In this document: piece after piece, positions 7,511 to 14,595 of the stretch
Position numbering within the stretch: position 1 is the stretch's first letter
Layout of the letters: each line of letters opens with the position of its first letter
The notes under the pieces: generated by a model
The model's database searches: none
Told to the model about the DNA's origin: nothing
The model's input: the letters and a program-made list of their open reading frames with translations, nothing else
Made by a program: the position numbers and the translations under genes
DNA from: a virus
DNA: 20,682 nucleotides
Reading direction: 5' to 3' (one strand)
IMG/VR virus record: IMGVR_UViG_3300017917_001983
Location: 1-20,682 of that record

Positions 7511-8481
7511 TTTAACTCCGTTGGATCAAATTTTAAACCACGCCAAGCAATAATGTTTGACACTTTGTCACCGTCACTGTCTTTCCAGGTACGACCTGAC
7601 CAAGTTGCTCTAAAAGTAGCAGGAAATGGCCACACAGGGGTGTGAGTATTTTTTACTTCGTACTCGCCTTTGCGTACAGGTTTGACACTAGCATCATACC
7701 AATCAGTCATCATTTCTTCGCCGATAGCATCAAGTTCTGCTCGAAGATCTTCCTCAGTCGCTGATGCAACTACAGTATCCCACTCCAGCCCTTCATCTTC
7801 ACGATCATCAAGTGCTACACTATCATAAACTTCTTCACCGTTGCACAGTATCCATTTATGCTCAGCCCATTTACCTGTAGTACTATATCCACCAGAGCCA
7901 TCTAACTCTTCACCATCATATTCTACGTAATTGATAATGTACCAGCCATCACAGTTTTCGTAACCAATAGTTAGTTTTTTAGGATCAAATGGTGCTTTGA
8001 GAACAAACTCAGCATCAAAGAAACACCCTTTTTCGCCTTGGCCACCCCAGAACACTACTTCATCTTCATCTAAGTCATCAAGGTCCTCACCGCCGCATTG
8101 ATTTACAGTAACTCCAGATTCTTCTAAGTTGCTATAACCACAGTTGTGAACCCAAATCTCCTTACCATCGTCTGTGTCAACTCGAATCTCGTTTAGGTCA
8201 GTCATTTCTGCTCCAGACGCATGCCATAATCCATCGCACTCGTAAGGACTACCAGGCTGAAATGGTTGCAGATCAGCAGGAATATTTTCACCAAAGATAC
8301 CGTCCCAGTCGCCGGCATATTCATCCATGTCAATCTTCTGTTTAGCAAAGTAATCGTAGATTTGACGATCCACTCGTCCGGCATAACTTTCACCACCGTA
8401 GCCTTGAATCAACATACGAACTCGAGTCGGAGTGAATTTTAATACATCAATTAGTTCTTGTTTTTCTGCTTTAGTTGCCAT
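7507..8481 (-). CDS. 324-residue acidic protein of unknown function
   Basis: The start at 8481 forms a TAATG overlap with the upstream stop. The N-terminus is helical and Lys-rich; the middle is strongly acidic (for example DLDDLDEDEVVFWGGQGEKG). The last 70 residues (about 255-324) read like an independent module, with WYDASVKPVRKGEYEV, then Trp/Phe-rich strands and IAWRGL. That module resembles small beta domains of unknown function in phage proteins, judged from memory. It is the largest of the acidic proteins in this operon. Confidence 0.75.
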   Translation of the reverse strand: MATKAEKQELIDVLKFTPTRVRMLIQGYGGESYAGRVDRQIYDYFAKQKIDMDEYAGDWDGIFGENIPADLQPFQPGSPYECDGLWHASGAEMTDLNEIRVDTDDGKEIWVHNCGYSNLEESGVTVNQCGGEDLDDLDEDEVVFWGGQGEKGCFFDAEFVLKAPFDPKKLTIGYENCDGWYIINYVEYDGEELDGSGGYSTTGKWAEHKWILCNGEEVYDSVALDDREDEGLEWDTVVASATEEDLRAELDAIGEEMMTDWYDASVKPVRKGEYEVKNTHTPVWPFPATFRATWSGRTWKDSDGDKVSNIIAWRGLKFDPTELK

Positions 8482-8744
8482 TAGTATTGTCCTTCAAGGC
8501 TGGCCCAGGCCATCCATTGTTTAAATGCGTTGTATACTGCTAGTGCTTCTTGTTCATCTTGTGGCACTTTGACACCGCGAACCCAGAATCCTTCTGGTCC
8601 GATCCTTAACATCTCCTCACCGCCAGCAAGACATGTAATGTTGCTTGGCTGGGTTTTAGCATCAGCAAACTCATATTCTACACGATTATCAATGTCACCG
8701 TTGGGTGCTTCAATCATCGTTGCCATATTCGATTCCGTCATCAT
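8481..8744 (-). CDS. 87-residue conserved-looking phage protein
   Basis: Starts with tandem ATG codons overlapping the upstream stop. The C-terminal half (MLRIGPEGFWVRGVKVPQDE, then an AVYNAFKQWM helix) matches a pattern I recall from many phage hypothetical proteins, in which a GF.VRG strand is followed by a helix. Function unknown. Confidence 0.7.
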   Translation of the reverse strand: MMTESNMATMIEAPNGDIDNRVEYEFADAKTQPSNITCLAGGEEMLRIGPEGFWVRGVKVPQDEQEALAVYNAFKQWMAWASLEGQY

Positions 8745-8821
8745 CCCACATACTTGATTTTTTTAAGTAGTTGTTTGATGCGCCATTTGATATAGTGTAA
8801 CCATTCTTTACGATGAATCAT
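8741..8821 (-). CDS. 26-residue basic peptide gene
   Basis: ATG at 8821 overlaps the stop of the gene upstream (ATGA), and its stop overlaps the next start. The product (MIHRKEWLHYIKWRIKQLLK plus KIKYVG) is a Lys/Arg-rich amphipathic helix. Its double overlap supports it as translated rather than spacer. It could be a membrane-associated peptide. Confidence 0.5.
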   Translation of the reverse strand: MIHRKEWLHYIKWRIKQLLKKIKYVG

Positions 8822-8916
8822 TTATCTTCTCCAAAACATTCACAAGCCTTGGCTATAATAAATGCTGCAATTATACCAAGTGCAATAAAAATTAAACCTT
8901 CGATTAACCAGTTCAT
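8818..8916 (-). CDS. 32-residue single-pass membrane peptide, first gene of the long operon
   Basis: The product has a hydrophobic core (residues 4-22, LIEGLIFIALGIIAAFIIA) and a short polar tail with C25 and C27. No ribosome binding site exists upstream. Its ATG lies exactly where transcription should begin, 7 bases after the -10 box, so the message may be leaderless. It overlaps the next gene by ATGA. Confidence 0.55.
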   Translation of the reverse strand: MNWLIEGLIFIALGIIAAFIIAKACECFGEDK

Positions 8917-8922
8917 ATACAA

Positions 8923-8951
8923 ATTATACTTGAAGTTGAGTTAATGGTCAA
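8923..8951 (-). promoter_or_regulatory. sigma70 promoter of the long accessory/clpX/rpsU operon
   Basis: The minus strand shows TTGACC (8951-8946), a 17-base spacer and TATAAT (8928-8923). The TGA stop of the upstream gene (8950-8948) is embedded in the -35 box. No terminator is seen between here and rpsU, so one transcript could cover all genes down to 2247. Confidence 0.8.
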
Positions 8952-9220
8952 GCCCAGGAATTGGTTTCGTGATTCCAATGTCTACGATCATACATTCGAA
9001 TGTCCAACTGCCAACCAAACAGTCCAATCATAAACCATGGACCAGCATGATCGGTTCCACGCCAGTTCAAATCCAACTGTAGTTCCACCCAGTTAAAAGC
9101 ATATCTACTGATTTGAATCTCTGCAGTCTTGTGTTGAGTCAATTGTTTTTCTTTTAACCAAATTGCTCTAAATGGTTGAACCGGGAATGGATTTCGAAAT
9201 GCTATCCAAATGTTGATCAT
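8948..9220 (-). CDS. 90-residue Trp-rich hypothetical protein
   Basis: The product reads like a beta sandwich or strand-rich fold: WVELQLDLNWRGTDHAGPWF, IGLFGWQLDIRMYDRRHWNHET. The DHAGP...YD.RHW signature recalls small hypothetical proteins of T4-like phages, from memory. The start overlaps the ligase stop by ATGA. Its stop is inside the -35 box of the next promoter. Function unknown. Confidence 0.7.
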   Translation of the reverse strand: MINIWIAFRNPFPVQPFRAIWLKEKQLTQHKTAEIQISRYAFNWVELQLDLNWRGTDHAGPWFMIGLFGWQLDIRMYDRRHWNHETNSWA

Positions 9221-10590
9221 ACTTTTTCCCCTGCTTCAAAGTCTCTAAAACGTAAGAATCGGGGAAATCTCAAACTGTATGATCCGTCTTGGTTTTGCGT
9301 GACTGCGTCAGCTTGGACTTCAACCAAGTGACCAATAATGGAATTTCTACTGGACCAGAAAACATCCCGATCGCTATCAGACAAACCACTGCCCACATTA
9401 ACACGAACATGTCGTTCATTATCTACTCCTTCACAAATTAAAGCACCTAATCTACCAGCGTTGCGGCCAGTACCTTCTTCCATGCCAATCACAGTTAAAT
9501 CTAAACTGATGGTTGGCTTCCATTTCATCCAAAAACTGCTACGTCTACATTCATACGGTGCATCCAAGTCCTTGATCATAATGCCTTCAAATCCATTGGC
9601 CACAGCATCATCAGCAAAGCGACGCATTTGATCATGCCCTTCTGCTGTATCCAAGTCTACTTCGAAGCCTGGCATAACCTGTAAGCAATCTTCTGTTTCA
9701 AACTTGCTACGGTTGTTTAACAACCAAGCTGTGCGTTTGCTCTGTTGAGCATTCCAATAACCACGTTCAAAGTCATCAAACGGCATGGCATCAAAAATAC
9801 AGTAAGTCATGCCTGAAGTTTCAACATCCGATTTGCGTTGTGCTTGACGCATAAGTTGTTGGAAACTTTCTCCAATGATTTCACCGTCCAATACAATCTT
9901 GCCACCATACGTTGGAGTAAGATGTTTGGCAACGCGACGAATGCTTTCTTGAATCTGCGGAAAATTATCAAATGGTTTGCCGTTACGACTGTATAAATTC
10001 ACAGCAGTACCCGAGATAATAGCTAGCACACGCACACCATCTAGCTTCTTCTCGATCAGTTTACGACCTGTGAGCTTGGCTGGATGATCGTTTGAGTCTG
10101 TGGCCAATTGACATGTGAACACAGGAATCTTCCACTCTGTTTTGCCCAACACTTTATTCAAGGTCTTTTCTGAAATACCACAGCGTAGGTCTTTGATCAA
10201 CACTCTACGAGCCAGCCCATTCCACTCTTCTGAGTCAAACAATTCTGACATTTGTTCAATGTTGCGTTTGGCCGCGTGACCTGTGACACTACGAGTACGT
10301 AACGATTCTAGCAAGGCCCAAAATCTAGGCCATGGATTGGGTGCATCTGTAATGCCTTCAGTCTCTGGAACTTGCTTGACACCAAACACATAATAGGGGT
10401 TGTAGGCTTGGTAGCAGTTGAACAAAAAGGCCTGCGCATTGAGACTGCCTAACTTTGATGCCATCAAGGCTTTCTCAATAACCTTTTCTTTGTGCAATCT
10501 GCTGTCGCTTGATTCTAAATCTCTGATCCAGTCTGCGGCCAACTTTAGTCCTTCGCATTCCAGTACTCGTAATTGCAATGAGTCATTCAT
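9217..10590 (-). CDS. ATP-dependent DNA ligase, T4 gp30 type
   Basis: With the ATG at 10590 the product has 457 residues (T4 ligase 487). An ATG-like start at 10623 would add 11 residues that overlap the preceding gene. The N-terminal helical region is followed by the nucleotidyltransferase domain. Motif I is EKKLDGVR with the adenylated lysine at K182. Motif III is YCIFDAMPFDD, motif IV EGIMIKDLDAPY and motif V WMKWKPTISLDLTVIG, followed by an OB-fold region. It seals nicks in DNA during replication and repair using ATP. A GGTAG site precedes the chosen start, 7 bases after the upstream stop. Confidence 0.95.
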   Translation of the reverse strand: MNDSLQLRVLECEGLKLAADWIRDLESSDSRLHKEKVIEKALMASKLGSLNAQAFLFNCYQAYNPYYVFGVKQVPETEGITDAPNPWPRFWALLESLRTRSVTGHAAKRNIEQMSELFDSEEWNGLARRVLIKDLRCGISEKTLNKVLGKTEWKIPVFTCQLATDSNDHPAKLTGRKLIEKKLDGVRVLAIISGTAVNLYSRNGKPFDNFPQIQESIRRVAKHLTPTYGGKIVLDGEIIGESFQQLMRQAQRKSDVETSGMTYCIFDAMPFDDFERGYWNAQQSKRTAWLLNNRSKFETEDCLQVMPGFEVDLDTAEGHDQMRRFADDAVANGFEGIMIKDLDAPYECRRSSFWMKWKPTISLDLTVIGMEEGTGRNAGRLGALICEGVDNERHVRVNVGSGLSDSDRDVFWSSRNSIIGHLVEVQADAVTQNQDGSYSLRFPRFLRFRDFEAGEKV

Positions 10591-10597
10591 ATATTTA

Positions 10598-10999
10598 CTA
10601 CCAGCTTGAGTTATAAAATACACGCAGTCCTAGAAACAGTTCTGCACGAGCTTGTTGAATGAATTCTAAATCTTGTTCGTAATAGTCTTCATCTGCATTG
10701 TTACCAAAAAAGAATCCTGATGTAGCTGGCAATTCGCCATTGCGAACATCATACTCTAGACGTTCCAACATGTCCCAGGTGATCTCAAGTTGATCGCCAT
10801 TAAAGTCGCCAGTGTTGCCCAGGCTTTCCCATTCAGCTCGAAACCAACCGTGTAGGTTCGGATGCTTGCGCCAGTAAGCCAATTCTTTGGGTTTGGTAAT
10901 TTTGCTAACAAACTGATCATTTTCCCAGATGCCATCTTCCCAATATTCATCATATTGTTTTTCGTTAGCCGCTGAATAAGCATACATGTCCAAACCCAT
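10598..10999 (-). CDS. 133-residue phage protein starting MGLDMYAY
   Basis: The MGLDMY start followed by an aromatic, acidic protein (EYWEDG, AYWRKHPNLHGWF) is a pattern I recall from hypothetical proteins scattered through phages and bacteria. A TAGGAG site lies before the ATG, which overlaps the upstream stop (TAATG). No catalytic motif or membrane segment is seen. Function unknown. Confidence 0.75.
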   Translation of the reverse strand: MGLDMYAYSAANEKQYDEYWEDGIWENDQFVSKITKPKELAYWRKHPNLHGWFRAEWESLGNTGDFNGDQLEITWDMLERLEYDVRNGELPATSGFFFGNNADEDYYEQDLEFIQQARAELFLGLRVFYNSSW

Positions 11000-11187
11000 T
11001 ACAAACTCCTAATGCGATTAATAACTTCTGTTGCTTCAGGGAAACCTTGGGCTTCTTTACGACGCACAAGTTCTTCAATCATATCTGACTGCAAATCATG
11101 TAATCCAGATACAAACGTCATGATGTCTTTGCGTTTCATAATATATTTCAAGCCCATGATCTTTTTTGGTTCTTTACTGTATTCCAT
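10999..11187 (-). CDS. 62-residue helical hypothetical protein
   Basis: The product is mostly helical and charged (FVSGLHDLQSDMIEELVRRK). Its start has a good AAGGAG site 6 bases upstream. It is co-transcribed with the gene at 11197-11454, 9 bases away. No family recognised. Confidence 0.65.
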   Translation of the reverse strand: MEYSKEPKKIMGLKYIMKRKDIMTFVSGLHDLQSDMIEELVRRKEAQGFPEATEVINRIRSL

Positions 11188-11196
11188 GTCTGCTCC

Positions 11197-11454
11197 TTAG
11201 TCCCAAGATTTCTTGTCACCGTGCAACTCATTCCACTCGTAGCCAGCGAGATATTCATTGATCTCGGCTTGGTTTAACTCAGTAACCGGATCACCTTGAT
11301 AACTGCCCTGTGGATACCAATGTGGTTGAGCGTAACGACCATAATAACTGTCTGCTGATCCACGGTCAAACAAACTGCCATGACGTTCACGATCAAACTG
11401 TGGGCCTTTTAATGCTCTTACTACTTGTTCTTTTTGTTCTAATTCTGGGTACAT
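11197..11454 (-). CDS. 85-residue hydrophilic phage protein
   Basis: The central segment (FDRERHGSLFDRGSADSYYG, then PHWYP) and the ending (EYLAGYEWNE) form a pattern I recall from conserved hypothetical proteins of T4-like phages; from memory, not a search. The start follows GGAG by 6 bases, 25 bases after the predicted transcript start of the promoter at 11486-11514. No function can be given. Confidence 0.75.
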   Translation of the reverse strand: MYPELEQKEQVVRALKGPQFDRERHGSLFDRGSADSYYGRYAQPHWYPQGSYQGDPVTELNQAEINEYLAGYEWNELHGDKKSWD

Positions 11455-11485
11455 ATTCAGCTCCTAATTTCTAACTATATGTAAT

Positions 11486-11514
11486 ATTATAGCAAATTGG
11501 CTATTTCTGGTCAA
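11486..11514 (-). promoter_or_regulatory. sigma70 promoter, copy A of a repeated promoter-leader
   Basis: The minus strand shows TTGACC (11514-11509), a 17-base spacer and TATAAT (11491-11486) with an extended TGC. The flanks TGGTTGACCAGAAAT and ATATTACATATAGTTA and the leader GGAG.TGAATATG are shared with the promoter at 12127-12155. It drives 11454 down to at least the ligase. Between it and the stop at 11521 only a 4-bp hairpin is possible, too weak to call. Confidence 0.85.
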
Positions 11515-11520
11515 CCAAAA

Positions 11521-11694
11521 TTATGGCTTGCTAACCTGTTGATTTTGAAAGCGAAATTCACGCTTTAACCAGTATTTGTAACGTTGAAAGTAAGTTTGCA
11601 TGGACAAAATGGGTTCTCCAAACTCGTCGCGTTCTGTGCAGTTTTGCATCCATAGTTGTCGTAACCAAGATCTAAATTCAGTGTCTTTAATCAT
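11521..11694 (-). CDS. 57-residue basic aromatic protein
   Basis: ATG at 11694 overlaps the stop of the preceding small gene (ATGA). The product (MIKDTEFRSWLRQLWMQNCT...) is rich in Arg, Gln, Trp and Tyr, with YFQRYKYWLKREFRF near the end. It could bind nucleic acid, but no motif proves it. It is the last gene of the small operon starting at 12097. Confidence 0.55.
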   Translation of the reverse strand: MIKDTEFRSWLRQLWMQNCTERDEFGEPILSMQTYFQRYKYWLKREFRFQNQQVSKP

Positions 11695-11834
11695 AATATC
11701 GCATCCAATACTACTGCTAAGTTAAAACTTGAACCAATGAGATTGACCCAACCCCAAAACTCTCTGCCTTCTTCAAAGCATTGATGGGCCCAATATAGAC
11801 CCAACAACATGACCAGGATACTGAGTGCGATCAA
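11691..11834 (-). CDS. 47-residue small membrane protein, TTG start proposed
   Basis: The frame is open from a TTG at 11834 that overlaps the upstream stop as TTGA. This yields a hydrophobic N-terminus (IALSILVMLLGLYW), a charged loop (HQCFEEGREF) and a second hydrophobic stretch (NLIGSSFNLAVVLDAIL), a two-helix hairpin. An ATG at 11810 would cut the first helix, so the TTG start is preferred. Both ends overlap neighbours, as is usual here. Confidence 0.45.
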   Translation of the reverse strand: MIALSILVMLLGLYWAHQCFEEGREFWGWVNLIGSSFNLAVVLDAIL

Positions 11835-12097
11835 ACAGCACCCAAATATGGTGAATAAACTTCTTCAGGTGCTTCTACAAAATCAAAAGCATATTCACCT
11901 GTGTCGCCGATTGGTGTAACTTCAACATGACCTATACTACAGTTAAACCCGTTGCGATTACGCAACATGCGAGCCACTTGTTCTGCCTGAGCTGTAGTAA
12001 TAGGACTCACAAACAAACAACCATTGTACCATTCTGTTTTAACAGGCTCATTTGTAAGTTCAACTTTGACCAACTGACTAATAACTGTTTCAAACAT
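11831..12097 (-). CDS. 88-residue hypothetical protein
   Basis: ATG at 12097 is 5 bases after GGAG; a GTG two codons upstream is inside that spacing and less likely. The product has alternating strands and a helix (TAQAEQVARMLRNRNGF) followed by HVEVTPIG and GEYAFDFVEAP, resembling a small alpha/beta sandwich. First gene of its operon, 23 bases after the predicted start of transcription. Unknown function. Confidence 0.7.
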   Translation of the reverse strand: MFETVISQLVKVELTNEPVKTEWYNGCLFVSPITTAQAEQVARMLRNRNGFNCSIGHVEVTPIGDTGEYAFDFVEAPEEVYSPYLGAV

Positions 12098-12126
12098 ATT
12101 CACTCCAAAATTTAACTATATGTAAT

Positions 12127-12155
12127 ATTGTAACAAAACGAGCATTTCTGGTCAA
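12127..12155 (-). promoter_or_regulatory. sigma70 promoter, copy B of a repeated promoter-leader
   Basis: The minus strand shows TTGACC (12155-12150), a 17-base spacer and TACAAT (12132-12127). Flanks match copy A at 11486-11514. It follows the terminator at 12164-12183 directly, the stem-loop plus early promoter arrangement known from T4-type phages as a module boundary. Drives 12097 down to 11521. Confidence 0.8.
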
Positions 12156-12163
12156 CCAAACAA

Positions 12164-12183
12164 AACCCCTATTGCTAGGGGTT
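12164..12183 (-). terminator. intrinsic terminator after the 12209-12573 genes
   Basis: The stem AACCCCTA/TAGGGGTT is perfect over 8 bp. On the minus strand the loop is GCAA, a stable GNRA tetraloop, followed by TTTTGTTTGG when the end of the stem is counted. It ends the transcript of the two small genes upstream, 25 bases after their last stop. Confidence 0.8.
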
Positions 12184-12208
12184 GTAAGTTATTGATTTAT
12201 AACAGTTT

Positions 12209-12433
12209 TTATTGAATAGGACCCATGGTATCAATGGGTATTACACGATCACGCTTGCTGACTACATCGTCCACAATCTGATGATACTCTTCTGGGTCTA
12301 ACACTGTTTTGTAGATACGCATGCCCATGACCATTAATACGGCTGCAAGTGCCAAGGGATCATGATCTTCCAACAATGTAGCAGTGACTCTGCCTACTAC
12401 ACTGTAAACATCTGTGACTGTTTCTTCGTTCAT
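12209..12433 (-). CDS. 74-residue hypothetical protein
   Basis: The product has a hydrophobic helix with methionines (LALAAVLMVMGMRIYKTVL, residues about 27-45) between polar ends, so it could be a membrane or buried helix. Its ATG overlaps the upstream stop. It is followed by a clear terminator. Unknown function. Confidence 0.7.
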   Translation of the reverse strand: MNEETVTDVYSVVGRVTATLLEDHDPLALAAVLMVMGMRIYKTVLDPEEYHQIVDDVVSKRDRVIPIDTMGPIQ

Positions 12434-12573
12434 TTTTTAAGATCCGTATTAAACAAACTGTTCATAACTCCAGTCCAATAATTTAACCAAAGTTTGGTTT
12501 GTTCTTCTTGATATTGGGCCCAAGGTCCCCATGGATTAGTCGGTTGCGGTTTTTGATTGTTTTCGTCTGACAT
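12430..12573 (-). CDS. 47-residue Trp/Gln-rich protein
   Basis: Preceded by AAAGGA five bases before the ATG and by a near-consensus promoter. The product has a disordered Asn/Gln/Pro start, then PWGPWAQYQEEQTKLWLNYW and a short amphipathic helix. The repeated tryptophans resemble a surface-binding helix of the phasin type, a weak likeness. Its stop overlaps the next start by ATGA, which supports it as a gene. Confidence 0.6.
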   Translation of the reverse strand: MSDENNQKPQPTNPWGPWAQYQEEQTKLWLNYWTGVMNSLFNTDLKK

Positions 12574-12600
12574 ACAGTCCTTTCTAAATTCTATAGTTTG

Positions 12601-12629
12601 ATTATAGCAAGAGAAATTTAATTTGTCAA
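12601..12629 (-). promoter_or_regulatory. consensus sigma70 promoter
   Basis: The minus strand reads TTGACA (12629-12624), a 17-base spacer and TATAAT (12606-12601) with extended TGC, a perfect match to consensus. The TGA stop of the upstream structural gene (12628-12626) is part of the -35 box. It drives the two small genes at 12573-12209. Confidence 0.9.
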
Positions 12630-13621
12630 ATAATTTTTTGGTTAGTTGCTTGAGCCACTGTATATTGTCCAGTACCTAAATCAGCTTGTGGCTCTGCTAC
12701 TTCGTCACTGACCACAATGTCTGTGGTAATACCAGCAGTGCTCAATCGATCTTGATTGCGTGCTTCTCTCATAGTACTGATCATTGCTTGTCCGCCTTGT
12801 GTGTTAGTTGCCAAACTTTGCATTACATAAGCAGCACCACCTTCGGTAGTATCACGACCATTGCTAGCTAGTCCAGTTACTAAACCCATTGGTTGCATTC
12901 CAACTACTAAATCTGCTAATACTACACCAGCTAGAGAAAGATTAGTATCTTCAAGAATAATTTGTTCAGACATATTATTAAAATTGGTTGTAGTTTGTGC
13001 CACATTGGCACTATTGCTTGATATAATAGATGCAACTGCTGACAACATTGCCGGTGTTAGTCCGTCGGTGAATGCCATTGCAATTGATGCAGATGCACTA
13101 CCAGCTGTATAAGTGCCTGCTCCGGGCAATCCTCCAGGAATAGTAGTGACACAACTAAGAACTTGCGGAGGGCCTGGATCTATTTCAGTACATACTGTAT
13201 AAGCACCAGAAATAGTTGTTGCCATAACTGTATAAACTCCTGTCGTCGGATTAGTGAGTTCATCAAATGCGCCAGCAGAGGTCATAGCATTTAATATACT
13301 AGTAGTGTTCGACAATGCCTCATTATGTACCCATCCAGTTGGAGTTCCAATAAAATCTGTCAATAAAAACAATCCATCTTCGCCGGTGCCATTAGCAAAT
13401 GTGCTGGTAAAATATGCTATTACATTTGCTGGCAATGGTTGAGTCAAGGCGTTGATTAGATTTAAACCTACGTTTGATTCTAATCCTACAGTTGCTCTAG
13501 CAACCAATGGTAACGAACTATCAAAAATTGTTTTAATTTGTTCAAATGCAGCCTGTAGAGCTTTGTTGGACAAGGCTTGATCTGCAGGAATAATTTTTTT
13601 TAACTGACTATATGTGCTCAT
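12626..13621 (-). CDS. 331-residue putative virion structural protein
   Basis: Not recognised by motif. The composition is rich in Ala, Thr, Ser, Asn and Gly with few charges, as in phage tail and baseplate proteins. It has one CTEIDPGPPQVLSC segment with two cysteines 13 residues apart, possibly an inserted loop (about residues 142-155). The conserved-looking end is GGAAYVMQSLATNTQGGQAM followed by a charged MREARNQDR helix. It overlaps the 325-residue gene by ATGA and follows PAAR, so a tail-tip or baseplate role is inferred. Confidence 0.65.
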   Translation of the reverse strand: MSTYSQLKKIIPADQALSNKALQAAFEQIKTIFDSSLPLVARATVGLESNVGLNLINALTQPLPANVIAYFTSTFANGTGEDGLFLLTDFIGTPTGWVHNEALSNTTSILNAMTSAGAFDELTNPTTGVYTVMATTISGAYTVCTEIDPGPPQVLSCVTTIPGGLPGAGTYTAGSASASIAMAFTDGLTPAMLSAVASIISSNSANVAQTTTNFNNMSEQIILEDTNLSLAGVVLADLVVGMQPMGLVTGLASNGRDTTEGGAAYVMQSLATNTQGGQAMISTMREARNQDRLSTAGITTDIVVSDEVAEPQADLGTGQYTVAQATNQKII

Positions 13622-14595
13622 AGTGCATTGTTTCCTTGATTTTGAAGAGCATTTCCGTCTAAAGGAATCAACACATTCTCTGGCAGAGTTGTTTCTAGAT
13701 GTGTATTAACTGATCCAGCTGTATCCACATAAATGCCACGCAACCCATTGGATGTAGGAGCAGTTAATGTAATATAACTACGAGGAAATAATTTATATGG
13801 ATTTAACAAATCAGCCATGGTATTAATGTTTGCTGTGGTTACTTTTAATAATTTTAATACCTGTGCTAGATCATTGCCAGTTACTGTAGTCATTGCTTGA
13901 TAAATTAATTTTTGCTCAGCTGGGGTAAATGTTGTAGTTCCAATGTTATCAATAGCCTCTTGACTTATTCCAGCATTTAATAATGCTGTTGTTAGACCAG
14001 GAGTTGGATTACTTAATGTAGAAATTTGTTCTAGTAATGCTGCTGGACTACCTAAATTATTTAAATTGCTTAAATCAATTAATGAACCTAGCTGTGCTAC
14101 GTCTGCTCCAAACGCTGCAAAAGCCTGTGTTATGTCACTGAAGCCGCCGGTGATGACATTGTCTTGGCTGGTAAATCCTGTGACTACATTTGGGTCATTT
14201 GCATTAATTGTACTTTTGATTAGCTGGTTAGCCTGTTGTTGATAACCACTAGATGCGTTGAATATCTGTTCAAATTTTCCTAAATCGCCGCCACCGAGTA
14301 TGTCATTAGACTGAGTAGATATCACCGAGGTCATAGTATTGCCTGCACCTAATGTTCCTTGGTATGCTGTGGGAACAGCATTGGTTAACGCTGGAAAGGT
14401 GTTGGCTACAATGTTGATCGAAATATATCCACTAGTAGCAATAGAAGCAAATTGACTAACAACTGGAACACTGGTATAACTACTGATATTGCTAGTTAGA
14501 TCAGCATTGGCACTAATAGCAACACCGCCTACATTGCCAAGTATACCAGCACCAGCAATAAGATTAACAGAGCTCAGAGTTCCAAGAATAGTCAT
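13618..14595 (-). CDS. 325-residue putative virion structural protein
   Basis: An Ala/Asn/Leu/Thr-rich protein with very few lysines. The N-terminus is Gly/Ala-rich and hydrophobic (VNLIAGAGILGNVGGVAISA) but has no leading basic residues, so a signal peptide is doubtful. Repeated Asn-Leu-rich stretches at about 175-215 give a solenoid look. Its start forms TAATG with the PAAR stop, so PAAR, this protein and the 331-residue protein are likely translated together. Structural role inferred from composition and context. Confidence 0.65.
   Translation of the reverse strand: MTILGTLSSVNLIAGAGILGNVGGVAISANADLTSNISSYTSVPVVSQFASIATSGYISINIVANTFPALTNAVPTAYQGTLGAGNTMTSVISTQSNDILGGGDLGKFEQIFNASSGYQQQANQLIKSTINANDPNVVTGFTSQDNVITGGFSDITQAFAAFGADVAQLGSLIDLSNLNNLGSPAALLEQISTLSNPTPGLTTALLNAGISQEAIDNIGTTTFTPAEQKLIYQAMTTVTGNDLAQVLKLLKVTTANINTMADLLNPYKLFPRSYITLTAPTSNGLRGIYVDTAGSVNTHLETTLPENVLIPLDGNALQNQGNNAL

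Noticed and set aside
12193-12200. TATAAATC, near late promoter
   Set aside because: It would transcribe straight into the terminator at 12164-12183, with no gene between.
13791-13800. TATAAATT inside the 325-residue gene
   Set aside because: Imperfect, internal to a coding region in AT-rich sequence, and not followed by a gene start.
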